DNA from: Pseudomicrostroma phylloplanum | Taxonomy: Eukaryota; Basidiomycota; Exobasidiomycetes; Microstromatales | Reading direction: 5' to 3' | DNA length: 64,000 nucleotides | NCBI GenBank assembly: GCA_039545275.1 | Contig: BCHS01000001.1 | Location: forward strand, 503,579 to 567,578 | Shown here: piece after piece, positions 10,287 through 22,066 of the stretch | Position numbering within the stretch: the first letter of the stretch is position 1 | How the letters are laid out: the number at the start of each line of letters is the position of its first letter | Made by a program: the position numbers and the translations under genes | Notes under the pieces: model-generated | The model's database searches: none | Seen by the model: only the letters and a program-made list of their open reading frames with translations | Told to the model about the DNA's origin: nothing

Positions 10287-13200
10287 ATGTCTCGCGCCGC
10301 TGGGTCCTCCGCCGGCAGCAGCGCCGAGAGAGGCTTTACAGTCAGCCATCAGAAGGTCGCACTGGAGCTTGGCTTCGCTTCGACTTCGTCGGCAGTACTA
10401 GCAGGCTACACTGAGCTGACGATCATACCCACTGATCGCCACCTGAGAACTGTCTTCCTGAATAGCAGGCAGTGTAGTGAGTGTTGCTCGAGGCTTGATG
10501 AGTATTCAAAGGGCTCAACCCGCTGACCAGCCTGTACCTTCTCAACCTCTCAGCGATCCATTCGGTCATATGTGCCGGTCAATCAGCCGACTTCACCGTC
10601 CTGGACTCTTTGACAGCAGTGACAATATCAGATCAGAGGGATGTGCATCTCTTTCCTGAGCTGAAGCGGAAGCTCTACGCTGCCGCTAGTGATGGCCAGG
10701 GAGGTGAGCTAGCCATCACGATCCCGCCAGCGGTTCGTGTGGAGACGGCGCAATCGACGTCGGTGCCCGCTACGCCCGGCCCAGACAATGACGCTCCTAC
10801 GCCTGGCGGACCATCGGCGGCAGCGACGGCTCCTGGAGAAGCCAATGCCATCACGATACGCATCAACTACAGCCTCTCGAATCCGGCCGACGCGATTCAG
10901 CTCGTACGGCCGACTGCCGAGGCTCCATGGCGGCAGGTCCATATGTACACCAGCCCGACCTGCTCAGACTATGCGCGTTGCTGGGTACCCTGCGTAGACA
11001 GCTTGTGGGAGAGGAACACCTGGGAGTTTCAGTACGTGGTTCCTCGGAGGCTAGCAGAGGGTCCGGCGGATGAGGATAGCCAGGACGAAGAAAGCCATGA
11101 CTGCGTCGTCATCTCTACCGGTGATCTGGTCGAGCAGGTGAGTCCATTCACGTAGTTAGGGGGACCGTTCGATACAGCCGGCTGACGCTCGCCCCTTCTC
11201 CTCCTTTCCGCCTAGACCATCCATCCCCACAACTCACGCAAGGTGATCTACAGCTTCATTCAGGCCGCGCCAACATCGGTCCAGCATGTCGGATTCGCGG
11301 CTGGCTGCTTCAAGGCTCTTGACCTGGCCGAGAAAGTCCCAGTCGATCGGTCTGCGGATGCCATCGGTAATACTGAAGATGCGAGCGAGTTGCAAATGGT
11401 CGCTTTCTGCTTGCCTGGCCGAGAGGAGGAGCTTCGCAACTCGACAGCAGTGGCAAAGCAAGCCATGACCTACTTCAGTCGAGACTTCGGTTCCTTCCCT
11501 TTTGCTAGCTACAAGCTGGTCTTCATCGAAGACGCAGTGGTTGACGTACACAACACGTCTACTCTATCGATCTTCTCAGCCGATCTGCTACATCCTCCAT
11601 CGGTCATCGATCAGGCGCTAGAGACCAGGCAAGTCATCGCCCACTCACTGGCTGTACAATGGGTGGGCATCAACATTATTCAGAAGACTTGGTCCGATAC
11701 CTGGCTCATCAACGGTCTCAGTCTCTACGTCTCGGGTCTCTTCTGGCGACGCCTGATGGGTAACAATGAGTACCGCTTTCGACTGAGGAAAGACTGTGAC
11801 AGGGTCTGTGCTTGGGATATAGGCATGCCTCCGATTGGCCAACTAGGCTCGCAAGAGCCGCCGGATGCTGCCACGCTGCCCTTCATCAACCTCAAAGCTC
11901 CTCTCGTACTTCATATCCTCGATCGAAGGCTTTGCAAAGCGGGGGCATCACTCGGTTTAGGCCGTATCATCCCGCGTGTTCTCTTGCAGGCGATCACTGG
12001 TGAGCTGCCAAATAATACTCTTAGCACATCCAGCTTCTTGCGCACCTGCAGGAAGGTCAGCGGAGTCGATCTCCGCAAATTCACTGAGCAGTGGATCTAT
12101 GGAAGTGGCTGCCCGCGCTTCTTCGTCAGCTCGAATTTCAATCGGAAGAAGCTCACGATCGAAATTCACGTCAGACAGGAATCACCAGCCGCCCAATTTG
12201 CAGAGTATCGACCTGAGCAAGCCGTCGGTTCTAATCCAGTCAAGCTCTTCGAAGGTCAGATGACGATTCGTATTCACGAAGCCGACGGTCGTCCTTACGA
12301 GCACGTTCTCGATCTGAAGTCCTTCCAGAAGCGATACGATGTGCCCTTCAACACGAAGTACAAGAGAGTTCGTCGAAACACGAAGCGTTTCCAAGCTCGA
12401 CAAGCTGCAGCAGCTGCAGCCGCTGAGGGTGATCAAGACGCCGCCGAGGCCATCGGTATGATCGACCTTGGCTTCAGTCTGGCCATGTGGGAAGACGAGG
12501 AACAACGAGAGCGATGGAAAGTCGCAGATTGGACAGAGGAAGAGGAAGACGTCATGTCTCAAGCCGCTTATGAGTGGATCCGGATGGATGCTGACTTCGA
12601 GTGGATCGCGTCCATCCACGTCGATCAGCCCGACTACATGTGGGTCTCGCAACTTCAGCGAGACCGTGATGTTGTCGCCCAGCTTCAGGCTGTCGAGGCT
12701 CTGGCAAATCTGCCAAACGCCTTGTCCAGCTCGATGCTCACCCGAACGGTCCTGGTGTCCAAGTACTTCTTTCGCATCCGTACTGAGGCAGCTCAAGCCC
12801 TCGTGAACTGCGCCATCCCTCATCTGGACTATCTGGGACTCTTCCACCTATTGATGCTCTTCAAGACGAGCTACTGCTTCGACACCGACGATCAAATTAC
12901 GGGTAGTACCAGCGATATGCTCGACATGTCGTGCATCCCAAAGGCCAATGACTTCACCGACCCCGCAGACTACTTCATCAGGCGTGCCCTCATTCAAGCG
13001 ATCAGCAGGGTCCGAAATGAGCGAGGAAGGACTCTGCCGCACGTCAAGCGCTTTCTCCTCAACCTGATCAGGTACAATGACAACTCTACGAATCGATACA
13101 TCGACGACTACTACTTGGCAACTCTTCTCAGCGCCCTTGCTACTGCTTTCGTGCCCATCGACAGCTCCACCTACGGAGGCTACGTCCCAGCAAACGAAGA

Positions 13201-15799
13201 TCCGGATGCTTCAGACGACACCGTCCTTATGCAGCATGCGTTGGGCGAGATCAGTCGATTGCAAGAGCTAGACAAGCTGGTACCCTCATACCACAACGTC
13301 ATCACACTGGCTTGCCTCGACTGGCAGGCCGCGATGGTTCTCTCTCATCAGCTTCCTCTTGATCTGCGACTTTTCCTTGCATACACTCAGCAAGGCACCT
13401 TTACACCAGTCCGTACCTCAGCCTTCAACTACCTGCTTTTGCTCAGTGGCTTGAAGCACAAAATTGTTGTGCGCTACCTCTTCAGCGTCCTCCGCAGCGA
13501 TGAGAATCGACTCGTCAAGAGAGACTTGGCAAAGGGCATCTGTGAGGCTTTGGCTATTGCTATAGCTACCGGCGATGCGCCAGGAGCTCGTCAAGACCCA
13601 GTCCTGCTAGAAGAGGCTGACGGCAGTCGCGGCAAAGATCCTGGCGCTGCTGATCGGGCGAGAGACAAGGAGATGGAAGGGACGTTGCGCGCACTCAGGA
13701 GAGAGGTCGGCAGGTCAGCTGCTGTCCGTGAGGGATTTTTGGGAGCTCTCTTGGCACCCGGCGTAGATTCAGAGGCGCGCTGGGCTCTTATAAAGCTGGC
13801 AGAACTCCTCTTCAAACCAAAAGAAGAGACCGATCTGCCTCTCGAGGCTCGTCTTGTTGTCGCACGTGCTCGTGTGCCTTCGACGCCCTCCGTGGCTCGT
13901 CAGCAGCTATTGCCTGATGTTGAGCCCCTCGAAGCCGCTAGCAGCTCCAAAGTCAAGGTTGCAGACGCGGCAGGCGAAGTCGCTGAGCAGCTTCTGCCGC
14001 ACCCTGCGGCTCGCGTAGCATTCCAAGACGATGTACAAGAACCTGTGGCAAGCTCTCCTCGACCCACCCTCAAGCTGAAGAAGGCCAAGCCCTTGCCACA
14101 AGCACAGACGGGTGGAATGACTGCAACCGATGTTACGGCCTGCCGCAATGCGCTCAAGAAGCTCTACTCTAGCAAGCATTCCTTCCTCTTCATCAACCCT
14201 GTTGACCCTGTGCGAGACTCCGCTCCCAACTATCACCAGATCATCAAAGAGCCCATGGACTTGAGCACCATGAGCAACAAGCTCGAGGAAGGCTTGTACG
14301 CAGATCGATTTGCGTTCGAGAAGGACTTTAATCTCTTGGTCGCCAACGCCAAGACGTATACCCCTGATCCCATGGCATTTGTGCACAAGGAAGCAGAGGC
14401 CCTGGGCAAAGCCTTCCAGACGCTGTGGGCCAAGACGAACAAGACTCTTGAGCAGGCAGCGGCCAAACAGGCTGCTCTCGCATCTATCAATAACGCTGCG
14501 CCCGAACTCCCCATCGAGTCTGCACCTGCCGCTGCCGCTGCACCGATCTCTGGGCCAATGGCGCCACCACCTCTGCCTCTACGTGCACCTACCCGACCCG
14601 CCCCACCTTCCGCTGCGACTCCGGTGGCTTCTCCACAGAGTGCGGCTGGCCCCGCCCGGCCGCTCGGCTTGAAGCTCAAGCTGAAGTCGAAAGCTTCTGC
14701 TGACGCCGATGGAGCGGGTTCGCCAGCAGGTTCACCAGCTCTGGGTGGCGGTGAGCCTCAGCGAGCAGTCGCAGCAGCCGAACCTCCTCGTTCTGCTACT
14801 CCAAAAGTCAAGGTGAAGACCAAGAGCGCTACTCCTCGCGCTGGCTCTGCGGGTTCGCCAGCACCCCCTGCTCCAGAGGTAGCACCAGCGCAGCCTGCGT
14901 ACGGCAACTTTGCCCCACCACCCACTGCTCCTGGCGAGGACCCCGTCAAGATGGGCAAAGGTGAGCCGATCCACTCTAAGCAATGCAAGGTCCTTTTGCA
15001 GAGCCTCAAGAGGGTTCCAGAGGCCATTCTCTTCCTCAATCCCGTCGACGAGGCGTATGCACCTGGCTACTTCTCTGTCGTCCACCACCCCATGGACCTC
15101 GAGACGATGGAGACGAAGCTGAACAGCAATCAGTACGCCACAATGGACCAATTCGCCTCGGACATGGTGCAGATCTTCGACAATGCCTACATCTACGCCG
15201 ACGTCACTGCCGTGCAGTACGCCGAAGCAGTGCGCGCCGCCTTCAAAAAGGAGTGGCCTAAAGCCCTCGTGCGCAGGCTCGAGTACAATGATCGGAGAGC
15301 GCTGCAGAGTATGATCAGCCGTATCAAGAGCAGTCAATTGGGCGGGTTGTTTACTCAGCCGGTAGACGAGATCGTCAAGGCTCTGCCGCACTACTTTGAT
15401 GTGATTCCGCAGGAAAAGGCGAGGGATTTAGGCATGATTGGGGATAAGCTCAAGAATGACGGGTATGGACGTGCGTCAGATCTGGAGGCGGATGTCAGGT
15501 GAGTACTTCCACGAAGCGGCAGCACACGAGGAAAACGAGCTGACCCCAGCACCCCATCTTTTCTACACAGATTGATGATCAACAACGCCAAGACCTTCAA
15601 CGCCTCCAACGAAGCCATACTCGCCCTCGTGGACAGCTTCGAGCACTTCTTCAACAAGGAATGGAAGTCCACCCTCGCATCCCTCTCCAGCGCTGGTGCT
15701 GCCAATGGCAGCGGAGCTAGTGGTGCAGGAGGACATAAGAAGAGGAAAGATGAGGAGGGGAAGAATAAAGAGGGTGGGAGCAAGAAGTTGAAGGCTTGA
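10287..15799 (+). CDS. TAF2: TFIID subunit TAF2 with three C-terminal bromodomains
   Basis: TAF2 of general transcription factor TFIID, an M1-aminopeptidase-like scaffold that contacts the Initiator. Four exons: 10287-10476, 10554-11137, 11216-15498, 15571-15799 (1761 residues). The N-terminus reads GFTVSHQKVALELGF and YTELTIIP, typical of TAF2. The zinc site is degenerate, HSLAVQW in place of HExxHxW, as expected for this non-catalytic family. After the HEAT-like part come Pro/Ala linkers and three bromodomains at about residues 1230-1330, 1510-1605 and 1620-1735. The last is completed across intron 3, which joins LEADVR to LMINNAKTFN. The C-terminus is Lys-rich. Fungal TAF2 normally ends near the HEAT repeats, so the reader triplet is the striking part (see findings). 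The region between residues 780 and 1160 has no domain I can name. Confidence 0.92.
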
Positions 15800-16077
15800 T
15801 TTATGTGGGGCCGGAGTGCCGATGACAGAGGGCGGGGGGGATTGAGGGGAGGAGCCTCCCACTTGTTGCTCGGGCTGTTGGAAGCACATGTACAGTACCA
15901 CACAATACCACGAGTATCGCATCGCATCGCACTTTCAGAGACTTGGCCAAGGTCTATGTGTAAGGTGATCGTAATTCATAGTGATGACAATATTGACTTT
16001 CTATCCACCCGCCTACACCATGCGGTTTGCTCTTTGGTGATATCCGCACCCCAACCCACCCTTTCCCTCGGCTTCTT

Positions 16078-19000
16078 CTAAACCTGCTTCTCGCTCTGGT
16101 CCAGCGCAGCATCCTGCCAGCTACCACCACTACTGTTATCCTTATCATCCACGCTCGCGCCAAGAAGATCGGCCTGCTGAGCTGCCTGCTGCTCTCGAGC
16201 AGAAGCAGAAGCAGAAGCAGACGGCAGAGGAGTGTTACCCTCGCCTTCACCACCGATGGTGAAGCGTCCGTCTTCCTCCTCGTCCTCATCGCTTCGCTCT
16301 GCTAGGTCTTCATGGCGATCGAAGACGGCCTGCCCGCGCTGGTCTACTGGGTCGTCCTCGGGGTCGTCCCTGTACTGTCCCCCAGCACCGCCACCGCGAC
16401 CGCGGCTGCCGCCGCCCCTGCCGGATCGCTGTGCGCGGTCCTTGAGGAGAGCCGCCTCATCCTCGTCTCCATCATCCTCTTCATCGCTCCCCGGCCTAAA
16501 GGCATCGTAGATCTCCCTGGTGCGCCGACCAGCACCGGCCGCTGCACCCCCCCTCGCTCCCGCAAGCCCACCATCCAGACGACTCATCTGCATCTCGTCT
16601 TCGTCCTCGGGGACAAACTCATAGTCGGCTGCATTCTCCCCTCCTCGTCTCCCACGACGGGTTCTCCTGAGGAGGAAAAAGGCTCCGACGGAGGCACCGA
16701 AGATGACGACGATGCCTACTGCGACGAAGAGCCAGGTGGAGTTCTGCTTGAGACCGGTGAGGTAGCCAGTGTCCCCCTCGGGCTTCCCGCTGGGATTGGT
16801 AAAGTCCTGGTGCGACTCGCCGGCTTGGGTGCCGTGGTCCGAAGGTAGGTGGTCGGTCGGCTTCGTCAGCTTGTACGTTCCTGTGCTGGCGGCCTCTCCG
16901 CCTTGAGCGCCCTGAACAGGCGTGCTAGAAGGGGCAGAGGCGAGCGTCTCGTGATACTCGAGGGAGTTCTCGGGGAAGTTCCACGGCTTGGCAATGCTAG
17001 CGTCGATGGCTTGGCCCCAGAGGGTCAATTGCCAGGCGTAGAAGTTGCCCGTCTGCTTCGGGTGGGCACGATCGAAGACGGCAATGGTCCAGTCTCCGAT
17101 GGGCGACTCGTCCCAGTGCTTCAGGGTCATGAAGCCCCAGCCTGGAAAGCCTGTAGTCGCATCATCGTGCCGGCGTGGACGGGCGAGGACGGACTTTGTG
17201 CCGTGCGGAGAGGTGAGCTCCACGTTGACGTCACCTCGACGCTCGTGGTGGATCCAGACTCGCACAGTGACATGCTCGAGACTCTCGACGTTGGCGTCCT
17301 TGAGCATCTTCTCGGTGACGGTGAAGGTGCGCTTCACACCCGCGTCCCCGATGAATGTCTCCTCAGCCGGGACAGTCTGATTGTCGCTGGTGAGCCATGC
17401 TTGCGGCTTGACCAGCTTGTGCCTCTTGGCCTCCTCGACAAATTGGTATGCATCGATGACTCCGTAGCCGAACTTGTGGTTGTAGTGTCGGCCTGCTTGT
17501 GTCTTTTGCCAGTCCGGGTCGTCGGGGTTGATCATCTGAGCACTGTGGACGGTGATGTGCTGGATGTCTCGCCAGGTCAAGTCTGGTCTGACTTGTAGCC
17601 CCAGAGCGACGACACCAGCTACAAGAGGTGCGGCGGCACTAGTACCTCCGTGGTGAGAAGTGCAGCGGTTGATGCCGTTCCAGGCTACATCAGTGGTGTG
17701 AATGTGGTCGTTACTGCCCGAGCTCCAGCCAGTAGCAATGTTGGAAGCGCACATCTCCGAGTAATAAGGGTGGAGGTTCTCTCTGTCAGCAGCAGAGATG
17801 GTCATCGTGTAGATACTGTTGGTGTATCCATCAAAATTGCACTGGTCATCAAACGCTCCTCCGTTTCCTCCAGCAAACACGTAGATGCTCCCTTTGCCAT
17901 TCCGTCCATTCTGAATGCCGTTCAGGATGGCCTTTGCGATCAGCCCCTTGGGAGCATCCATGCTGCGCCCATCGTCCGGAGGCCCCCAAGAGCAACTGTA
18001 GATGTGGTTCTCGTGGTAGGCGTAGTTGAGGGCGGCGGCCTCATCGACGTCCGATATGGGACCAGAAAGGATTCGCAAACCAGCCACTTGCGAAGTGTAG
18101 GCCACTCCTACACCACATACATCGTTCTTGATTGCAGCGATCTCACCAGCGCAGCGAGTGCCGTGTTGATCGTCTGCCTCCCGCGGTTCCGGTAGGGCTA
18201 CATGGGAGTTGAAGTCATACGAGCCGGCAGCGAACTGAGAAGAAGAGGTCAGAAGTGTCAGTCTGGAGTTTCTGATAGCCCGCGGCCAGGATTGACTCAC
18301 AAAGTTGTCCTTCAAGTCGGGACTATGCATATCCAGCCCATCGTCTATCAATGCTACCCTGACGCCAGTGCCAGTGATGTTCTGTGCCCATACCCCAGAG
18401 ATGTTGAGATCATTCGCAGGCGCTCTGTCATTGGCGAGATGCCATTGCTCGGGGAAGATGGGGTCGCTGATCTTGTGATCCAAGGCCATGACAACGTGCT
18501 TGGCAGTCGGAATGACGGGTGGTCGAGGAAGTGGGTCCGGGTATGGGTGCGGTTCTGGTCCGGGGATAGGGGCGCGATGCTGGAGATCCAAATGAGGAGT
18601 GTCCCAGGGCGAGTAGATGATGTTGCGCTTGTGTCTCTTTCGCAACACTTGACGCTCTACGTCCTTGATGGACATGGCTAGAGAATGATCGCGCTTGCTT
18701 AGCCCATGTGTCCGTGAATGACGCGAGCGAGCTAGGGCTGTCCATCGCCTGAGTACTGGGTCATCATCCACGACGGAGGCTTCGTCGCGGCTAGCAAGAG
18801 TTGACCTCTTCCCGTTGCTCGAAGACGCATCTAGCCGAGCTGTCAAGGACTTCTCTGACCTGACGAGCCAGTGGTCTCGCAGCTCTCCCACCCTTTCCAC
18901 GAACTCAGCTCCTAGCAGCTCGGCGACGTCGCGAGGATCCACGTCGGAGCCAGAACGAGTTTCGATGGCATAGTAGTGATGAGTGTCATATGTCCTCTTT

Positions 19001-19149
19001 GCTGGCAGTACCACTGTGTCGGGATCTATCACCCTAGGGGCGATCTCTGCTGCCCGCGCTAGGCCGCCCAGTTGCTGCGAAGCTGATATTGTCAAGCCTG
19101 TGAGAGTCAATACCACGCAGAGAGCTGAGTAGCGTAGTCTGGACCTCAT
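16078..19149 (-). CDS. KEX2: kexin, Kex2-type proprotein processing endoprotease
   Basis: Ca-dependent subtilisin-like (S8B) protease of the late Golgi that cuts secretory precursors after Lys-Arg. Exons 18301-19149 and 16078-18234, 1001 residues after removing a 66-base intron (18235-18300). That intron is in frame and stop-free, but removing it restores the family-typical DNF-AAGSYDFNSHVALP junction. Order: signal peptide (1-24), prodomain with KR sites at 171-172 and 174-175 before NIIYSPWDTP, catalytic Asp in VALIDDGLD, His in DDQHGTRCAGE, Asn in FAGGNGG and Ser in GGTSAAAPLVAG, then a P domain (VWIHHERRGDVNVELTSPHG), a Ser/Thr linker, one membrane helix (LFVAVGIVVIFGASVGAFFLL) and an acidic cytoplasmic tail of about 150 residues. 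The tail carries an SASASAS run from an AGAAGC repeat at 16201-16218. Confidence 0.95.
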   Translation of the reverse strand: MRSRLRYSALCVVLTLTGLTISASQQLGGLARAAEIAPRVIDPDTVVLPAKRTYDTHHYYAIETRSGSDVDPRDVAELLGAEFVERVGELRDHWLVRSEKSLTARLDASSSNGKRSTLASRDEASVVDDDPVLRRWTALARSRHSRTHGLSKRDHSLAMSIKDVERQVLRKRHKRNIIYSPWDTPHLDLQHRAPIPGPEPHPYPDPLPRPPVIPTAKHVVMALDHKISDPIFPEQWHLANDRAPANDLNISGVWAQNITGTGVRVALIDDGLDMHSPDLKDNFVSQSWPRAIRNSRLTLLTSSSQFAAGSYDFNSHVALPEPREADDQHGTRCAGEIAAIKNDVCGVGVAYTSQVAGLRILSGPISDVDEAAALNYAYHENHIYSCSWGPPDDGRSMDAPKGLIAKAILNGIQNGRNGKGSIYVFAGGNGGAFDDQCNFDGYTNSIYTMTISAADRENLHPYYSEMCASNIATGWSSGSNDHIHTTDVAWNGINRCTSHHGGTSAAAPLVAGVVALGLQVRPDLTWRDIQHITVHSAQMINPDDPDWQKTQAGRHYNHKFGYGVIDAYQFVEEAKRHKLVKPQAWLTSDNQTVPAEETFIGDAGVKRTFTVTEKMLKDANVESLEHVTVRVWIHHERRGDVNVELTSPHGTKSVLARPRRHDDATTGFPGWGFMTLKHWDESPIGDWTIAVFDRAHPKQTGNFYAWQLTLWGQAIDASIAKPWNFPENSLEYHETLASAPSSTPVQGAQGGEAASTGTYKLTKPTDHLPSDHGTQAGESHQDFTNPSGKPEGDTGYLTGLKQNSTWLFVAVGIVVIFGASVGAFFLLRRTRRGRRGGENAADYEFVPEDEDEMQMSRLDGGLAGARGGAAAGAGRRTREIYDAFRPGSDEEDDGDEDEAALLKDRAQRSGRGGGSRGRGGGAGGQYRDDPEDDPVDQRGQAVFDRHEDLAERSDEDEEEDGRFTIGGEGEGNTPLPSASASASAREQQAAQQADLLGASVDDKDNSSGGSWQDAALDQSEKQV

Positions 19150-19838
19150 GACCGTAAGATGAGCCGGATGGACACGGGTTGCTACGCGAAGGTAAGGATA
19201 GCCAGCTAGGGGTGCAACGTTGGCCTTGCCGGGCTAGTCAAGCGTTTTGAAGGCTCGGATGAGGAGGACGAAGTGAGGAGAAGCGTAACGGCTCTTGACA
19301 GAGGAGTGGGAGCGGTCAAAGGCAAGAGGCGGTGGATGTCTTGCGGATTTGCCCACAGAGATGGCGGAGAGGGGACCGAAGGAGGAGAGAATGGTGGGTT
19401 TGCTATTGCCCTCTAACTGCCTGAGCAAGCAGAGCAATCGCACGCCTGGATCTGCCGGACGGTGGCAAGGGCGGCGCTGTTGTGAGCGCAGTGAGGCCAG
19501 ATTACGACGAGCTGCGGGCGACGTGGTTGTATGGTGTGGTAGCTGCCGTAGCGATGGGTAACAAGGGGAGGAACGGGGAAGACCACCGTCGGGACATTTA
19601 CAGCCACGATGCAACAGGACGCTCGGCCCCATGCCAATCCCGGAACGGAAGCAGACAGACGTGTGAATGCAGGTGGCCCATGCTCAGGTGCGTCAGTGCT
19701 TCCGCGGTACATCGTCTCCACCCATTGCACCCATTGCACCAATCTCTTCCCTTGACCTGCCGCAGCTATACCTTGACACTTTCCTCGAAGACTCGTCTGT
19801 CGGCGCTGGGCTGCGGAAGCAGCTCTCCTTTGCTGACC
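19150..19838. promoter_or_regulatory. divergent region between KEX2 and F-box copy 1
   Basis: Gap of 689 bases separating two divergent genes. Open frames across it on both strands do not resemble known proteins and overlap one another. A CCCATTGCACCCATTGCACC direct repeat lies near 19722-19741. No other motif was recognised. Confidence 0.35.
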
Positions 19839-22050
19839 ATGTCCATCCACGGTCTGCCCACCGAGCTCTTGGCAGCGATCCTCGGCAACCTCGATGGTCT
19901 GACAGCCTTGACCTGCAGACGAGTGAACAAAGGTGAGCCTTCGAATGCAATGGGGCTCATGGGATCTCATAGTCTTGCTCACGTGTCTCAGGCTGCTTCT
20001 TGTCATAGCATGGAACCAAGTCGCCCGCTCCGACGCTGTACTGCGCAGTATATGCCAGAACATGGGGTATCTCAAGCCAGGGCAGACTCTCGAGCAGCTC
20101 CGCACCCTCAGGCCGCAAGTGCCAGATTCGCCCCTCAGCTTCGCTCATTTCCACTCCCAAGCCGAGCTCGACGGCCGTCAGGCATCCGACCTTGAATCTT
20201 ACGAGGCCTTCTATCGGACGAGCCGCCGGTTGCAAGGCGCTTGGCCTAATGCCCCTCCGCAGAGCAAATCCGCGAAAGCGACAAAGGAAGAATGGCTTGC
20301 ACCTGCGGTAGTGAGGACGTACGATGAGAACTTCGGACCCAGAAGACCCTACGGAGTGTGGAGAGTCAAATACGACCCTGTGGAAGACTGCTTCATTCAT
20401 ACTCGCAGCAACGGACCAGGTCTTGGTGTGACGGATGCTCGCACTGGGGAGCTGTTGTTCTTCTATCGCAAGGTTCGGCCATGTGCTCACCTCGAGTACA
20501 GTGAGGGTTGGGCGGTTCATGATACCCTAGGGAGAGACCACTTTCAGATATGGCGTTTTGAAAGACTGGCTGAGGATGTGCTCTCACCACGCCGAGGAAT
20601 TCTGCGCAGGTATGGATCCCTTCGATGTCCCTATGACGTGAGGGCCTATAGAATGCATTACCCCTACCTCGCTGTTGCGACGACAAATAAGCATATCGTC
20701 GTCTACAATGTACCAGAGAAGAAAATTATCCAAGATTTCGCAATGTACTCTGCGGCAGAGTCGGCTCGGGCCACTTCTTCAAATATGTGAGTATCCGCAG
20801 GCCAGATATTACGCTTGCGACGGTGGTGCTGACCAGAGTCTCCGCTGCTTGCATATCCCCAGCATTTACATCGAATTCGACACTGAATTCTTTTTCGTCC
20901 TCGACAAGGCTCGCATGGCGTCAGAGAAGCTCGATTTCCTACAGATCTACTCAAGAAGAGATGGTTCACGCGTCTGCAGCCTCAGCAAGGCACAGCTGGG
21001 CTCTAAAGCGCGCAGCTACTGCCTCGACACTGCCATGCCCGAAGAGTATGATGCTTCTTTCGAAGGAGGAGCTGAATGGAGGCAAAGGTCCGCTACGAGA
21101 GGGGGTAAGACGTATGAAGCCGGGGATGCAGTAGACGAGGCTGTCCGCAGGAATACCGGCCTGAGCGCTGTTCATCACGATGCAGCCACTGGAGCCTTGG
21201 TACTTTTGGGATGGCAAGGTCTGTTCGTTATAGAGGATTACGCGGCGCTATGCAAGAAATCCTCAGACGACGGCGGTCAAGAATTGCACGTGAGCGCCAT
21301 GTTCTTGGCGTGGGAACACAGCTTCGACCAGCTGAACACGTTGGCAGTCGCTGATGGCAGATTTGCATGCACTTGCGATGTGAGAGTCACAGAGGGGCGT
21401 CTGTCGTTGGGGGATTCATTCAAAACACTCACACTGATCATTCCCCATGTCTCCCTTGACAGACAGGCTTGTTGCTTGGCGACATTAGCTCGGTACTGGC
21501 GACGCTCCAGGCTGAGACCTGCACGCTGCCGCATCACACGCTCTGGCAATACGCCGACTGCGCCCACGACTTCAGCCAGTGCTCAAGTCTGCACATGAGC
21601 TCGACGTCAGTGACCGGAGCGTGCCAACTTGGCGACATGCTTCTGACGTACAAGCCGACCATTGCCTCCACGCGAGAGATCGAGGAGGCCCCTCTGGCAG
21701 GGGAGCACAACGAGAACGAGGAGGAAGTGGTCGCTGCAAGGTGGCAGCAACACCTTCAGGACTTTTCAGACGACGAAGACAACCCAGACGATCCCGTGCT
21801 GAGGTTTGCCATGTTCGACTTTGGGCACCTCTCGAGGAACAAGCTCCCTCACGACTTTGGCCGCCGGTGGAGCAGCGCAACGCAGATCCCAATGGGCACC
21901 ATCGTCTGTTATCCCGGAGCAAAAACCCTAAGTGACCTGATCATATCGGGTGAGGCCCACTTTCCTGAAGACGAGGCGCCGGTGGTGGAGGAGGGAGTGG
22001 TGGAGAGGGGGATGGTGGAGAGGGGGATGGTGGAGAGGGAGGGAGAGTAG
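19839..22050 (+). CDS. F-box protein, copy 1 of a local paralog family
   Basis: Four exons: 19839-19932, 20009-20786, 20863-21379, 21463-22050 (658 residues). Exon 1 encodes an F-box (MSIHGLPTELLAAILGNLDG, then LTCRRVNK). The remainder has motifs shared with the two minus-strand copies: PGQTLEQLR, YDPVEDCF, GVTDARTGELLFFYRK, QIWRFERL, TTNKHIVVYNV, IEFDTEF, FLQIYSRRDGSRVCSL and IVCYPGAKTLSDL. The repeated hydrophobic-Asp-x-x-Thr-Gly strands look like a beta-propeller, which would make this an SCF substrate receptor. That is inference. Compared with copies 2 and 3 it lacks two introns. The C-terminal end (VERGM repeats) falls in a 15-base minisatellite, so the stop may not be ancestral. Target unknown. 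Confidence 0.75.
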
Positions 22051-22066
22051 AGGGAGGGAGAGTAGA
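21990..22066 (+). repeat. two 15-base minisatellites at the 3' end of F-box copy 1
   Basis: Three imperfect units of GATGGTGGAGAGGGG type are followed by two exact units AGGGAGGGAGAGTAG. The first block encodes VERGM repeats. Each unit of the second contains the in-frame TAG that ends the gene. The unit length is a multiple of three, so copy-number change would lengthen the tail without shifting frame. Confidence 0.8.
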
